From contig NC_080542.1 in assembly GCF_028640845.1 (NCBI RefSeq), positions 132,020,580-132,084,579 of the forward strand: a stretch of DNA of 64,000 nt. The letters run 5' to 3'. Below the pieces are notes generated by a model. The model searched no databases. It saw nothing but the letters and a program-made list of their open reading frames with translations, and was not told where the DNA came from. The translations under genes were made by a program, and so were the position numbers. Positions within the stretch are counted from its first letter, which is position 1; every line of letters starts with the position of its first letter. Shown here in pieces: positions 63,681-64,000 of the stretch. Source of the stretch: Ahaetulla prasina. Lineage: Eukaryota > Chordata > Lepidosauria > Squamata > Colubridae.

Positions 63681-64000
63681 TGAGCTGACAGCTGGTATAA
63701 CAAAGCACTGCATGGACAGTTCCTTGAAAAGATCCTGGTTATGGCTGACCAATGGAACATTGAAGAAAGAAACAGAAGGCCTAATTCTTGTGGCCCAAGA
63801 CAAGCCATTAGAACAAATGTAATCAAAGCCAGAATAGAAAAATCTGCTGATGATCCCAAATGCAGATTCTGCAAAGAAGCAGATGAAACCATTGATCACA
63901 TACTGAGCTGTTGTTAGACAATAGTTCAGACCGACTACAAACAACGTCACAACACAGTTGCTCAGATGGTCCACTGGAACTTGTGTCACAACTACCATCT
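63681..64000 (+). pseudogene. R4/Dong-like LINE fragment, zinc-knuckle region
   Basis: The plus-strand frame from about 63690 reads WYNKALHGQFLEKI, then GPRQAIRTNVIKARIEKS. It continues to the zinc-knuckle CRFCKEADETIDHILSCC (about 63860-63915), a stop at the TAG near 63916, and then TDYKQRHNTVAQMVHWNLC in the same frame. A cysteine-histidine knuckle after the reverse transcriptase, with the YKxRHxxVAxxxHWxLC block, is what I recall for R4/Dong LINEs, which use a restriction-like endonuclease. The endonuclease itself would lie beyond the window edge. It is 5' truncated at the trinucleotide array. Confidence 0.65.

Overview
This window looks like intergenic or intronic DNA of a squamate reptile, most likely a snake. 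The signs are: CR1/L3-type LINE tails that run into AATAG/ATTCT pentamer arrays (1.87-2.35, 11.6-12.09 and 37.5-37.7 kb), a Sauria-type SINE (36.4 kb), BovB (RTE) LINE pieces (11.5, 48.0 and 51.5-54.3 kb), many CR1 3' ends and many small hAT and Tc1/mariner-like elements. The species is inferred; nothing here fixes it. I see no host protein-coding exon, tRNA, rRNA or other host RNA gene that I can support. Every open reading frame I could identify belongs to a retroelement or is the translation of a simple repeat.

Layout. 0-9 kb: paired pogo-like MITEs, a composite (AATAG)/(TTAGGA) array, CR1 pieces (one split by a hAT MITE with an 8-bp target duplication), a 94-bp TCC array, a fold-back element and two tRNA-derived SINEs. 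9.4-12.3 kb: a long unclassified repeat with a tandem 275-bp unit, then a BovB 3' end split by a CR1/L3 insertion. 12.3-27 kb: mostly plain AT-rich sequence with a SINE, two places with hammerhead-like (Penelope-type) motifs, CR1 fragments and microsatellites. 27.4-30.7 kb: a nearly identical 1.65-kb head-to-tail duplication carrying a truncated LINE. 31.6-34.0 kb: a longer, broken LINE of the same family sitting inside a pogo-like MITE. 35-42 kb: solo LTRs, a Sauria SINE, mariner and hAT MITEs, and an internal hAT fragment copied into an LTR about 1 kb away. 42-50 kb: CR1, an old L2-like piece, a 0.5-kb polypyrimidine tract, a second solo LTR and a BovB 3' end. 50.2-54.4 kb: a SPIN-like hAT element and a BovB relic with several nested insertions. 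55.8-63.2 kb: hAT MITEs, one of which holds a roughly 4.4-kb minus-strand L2-like LINE with recognisable endonuclease and reverse transcriptase. 63.7-64 kb: the start of an R4/Dong-like LINE tail that runs off the window.

How the parts work together: these are parasites and their hosts rather than pathways. The L2-like LINE at 58-62 kb shares its 3' end with the SINEs at 19.6 and 51.1 kb, and BovB machinery is the known partner of Sauria SINEs. CR1/L3 tails are the apparent source of the pentamer arrays. Nested insertions give relative ages: BovB and pogo-like copies are hosts, while CR1, L3-like LINEs, tRNA-SINEs and hAT MITEs lie inside them.
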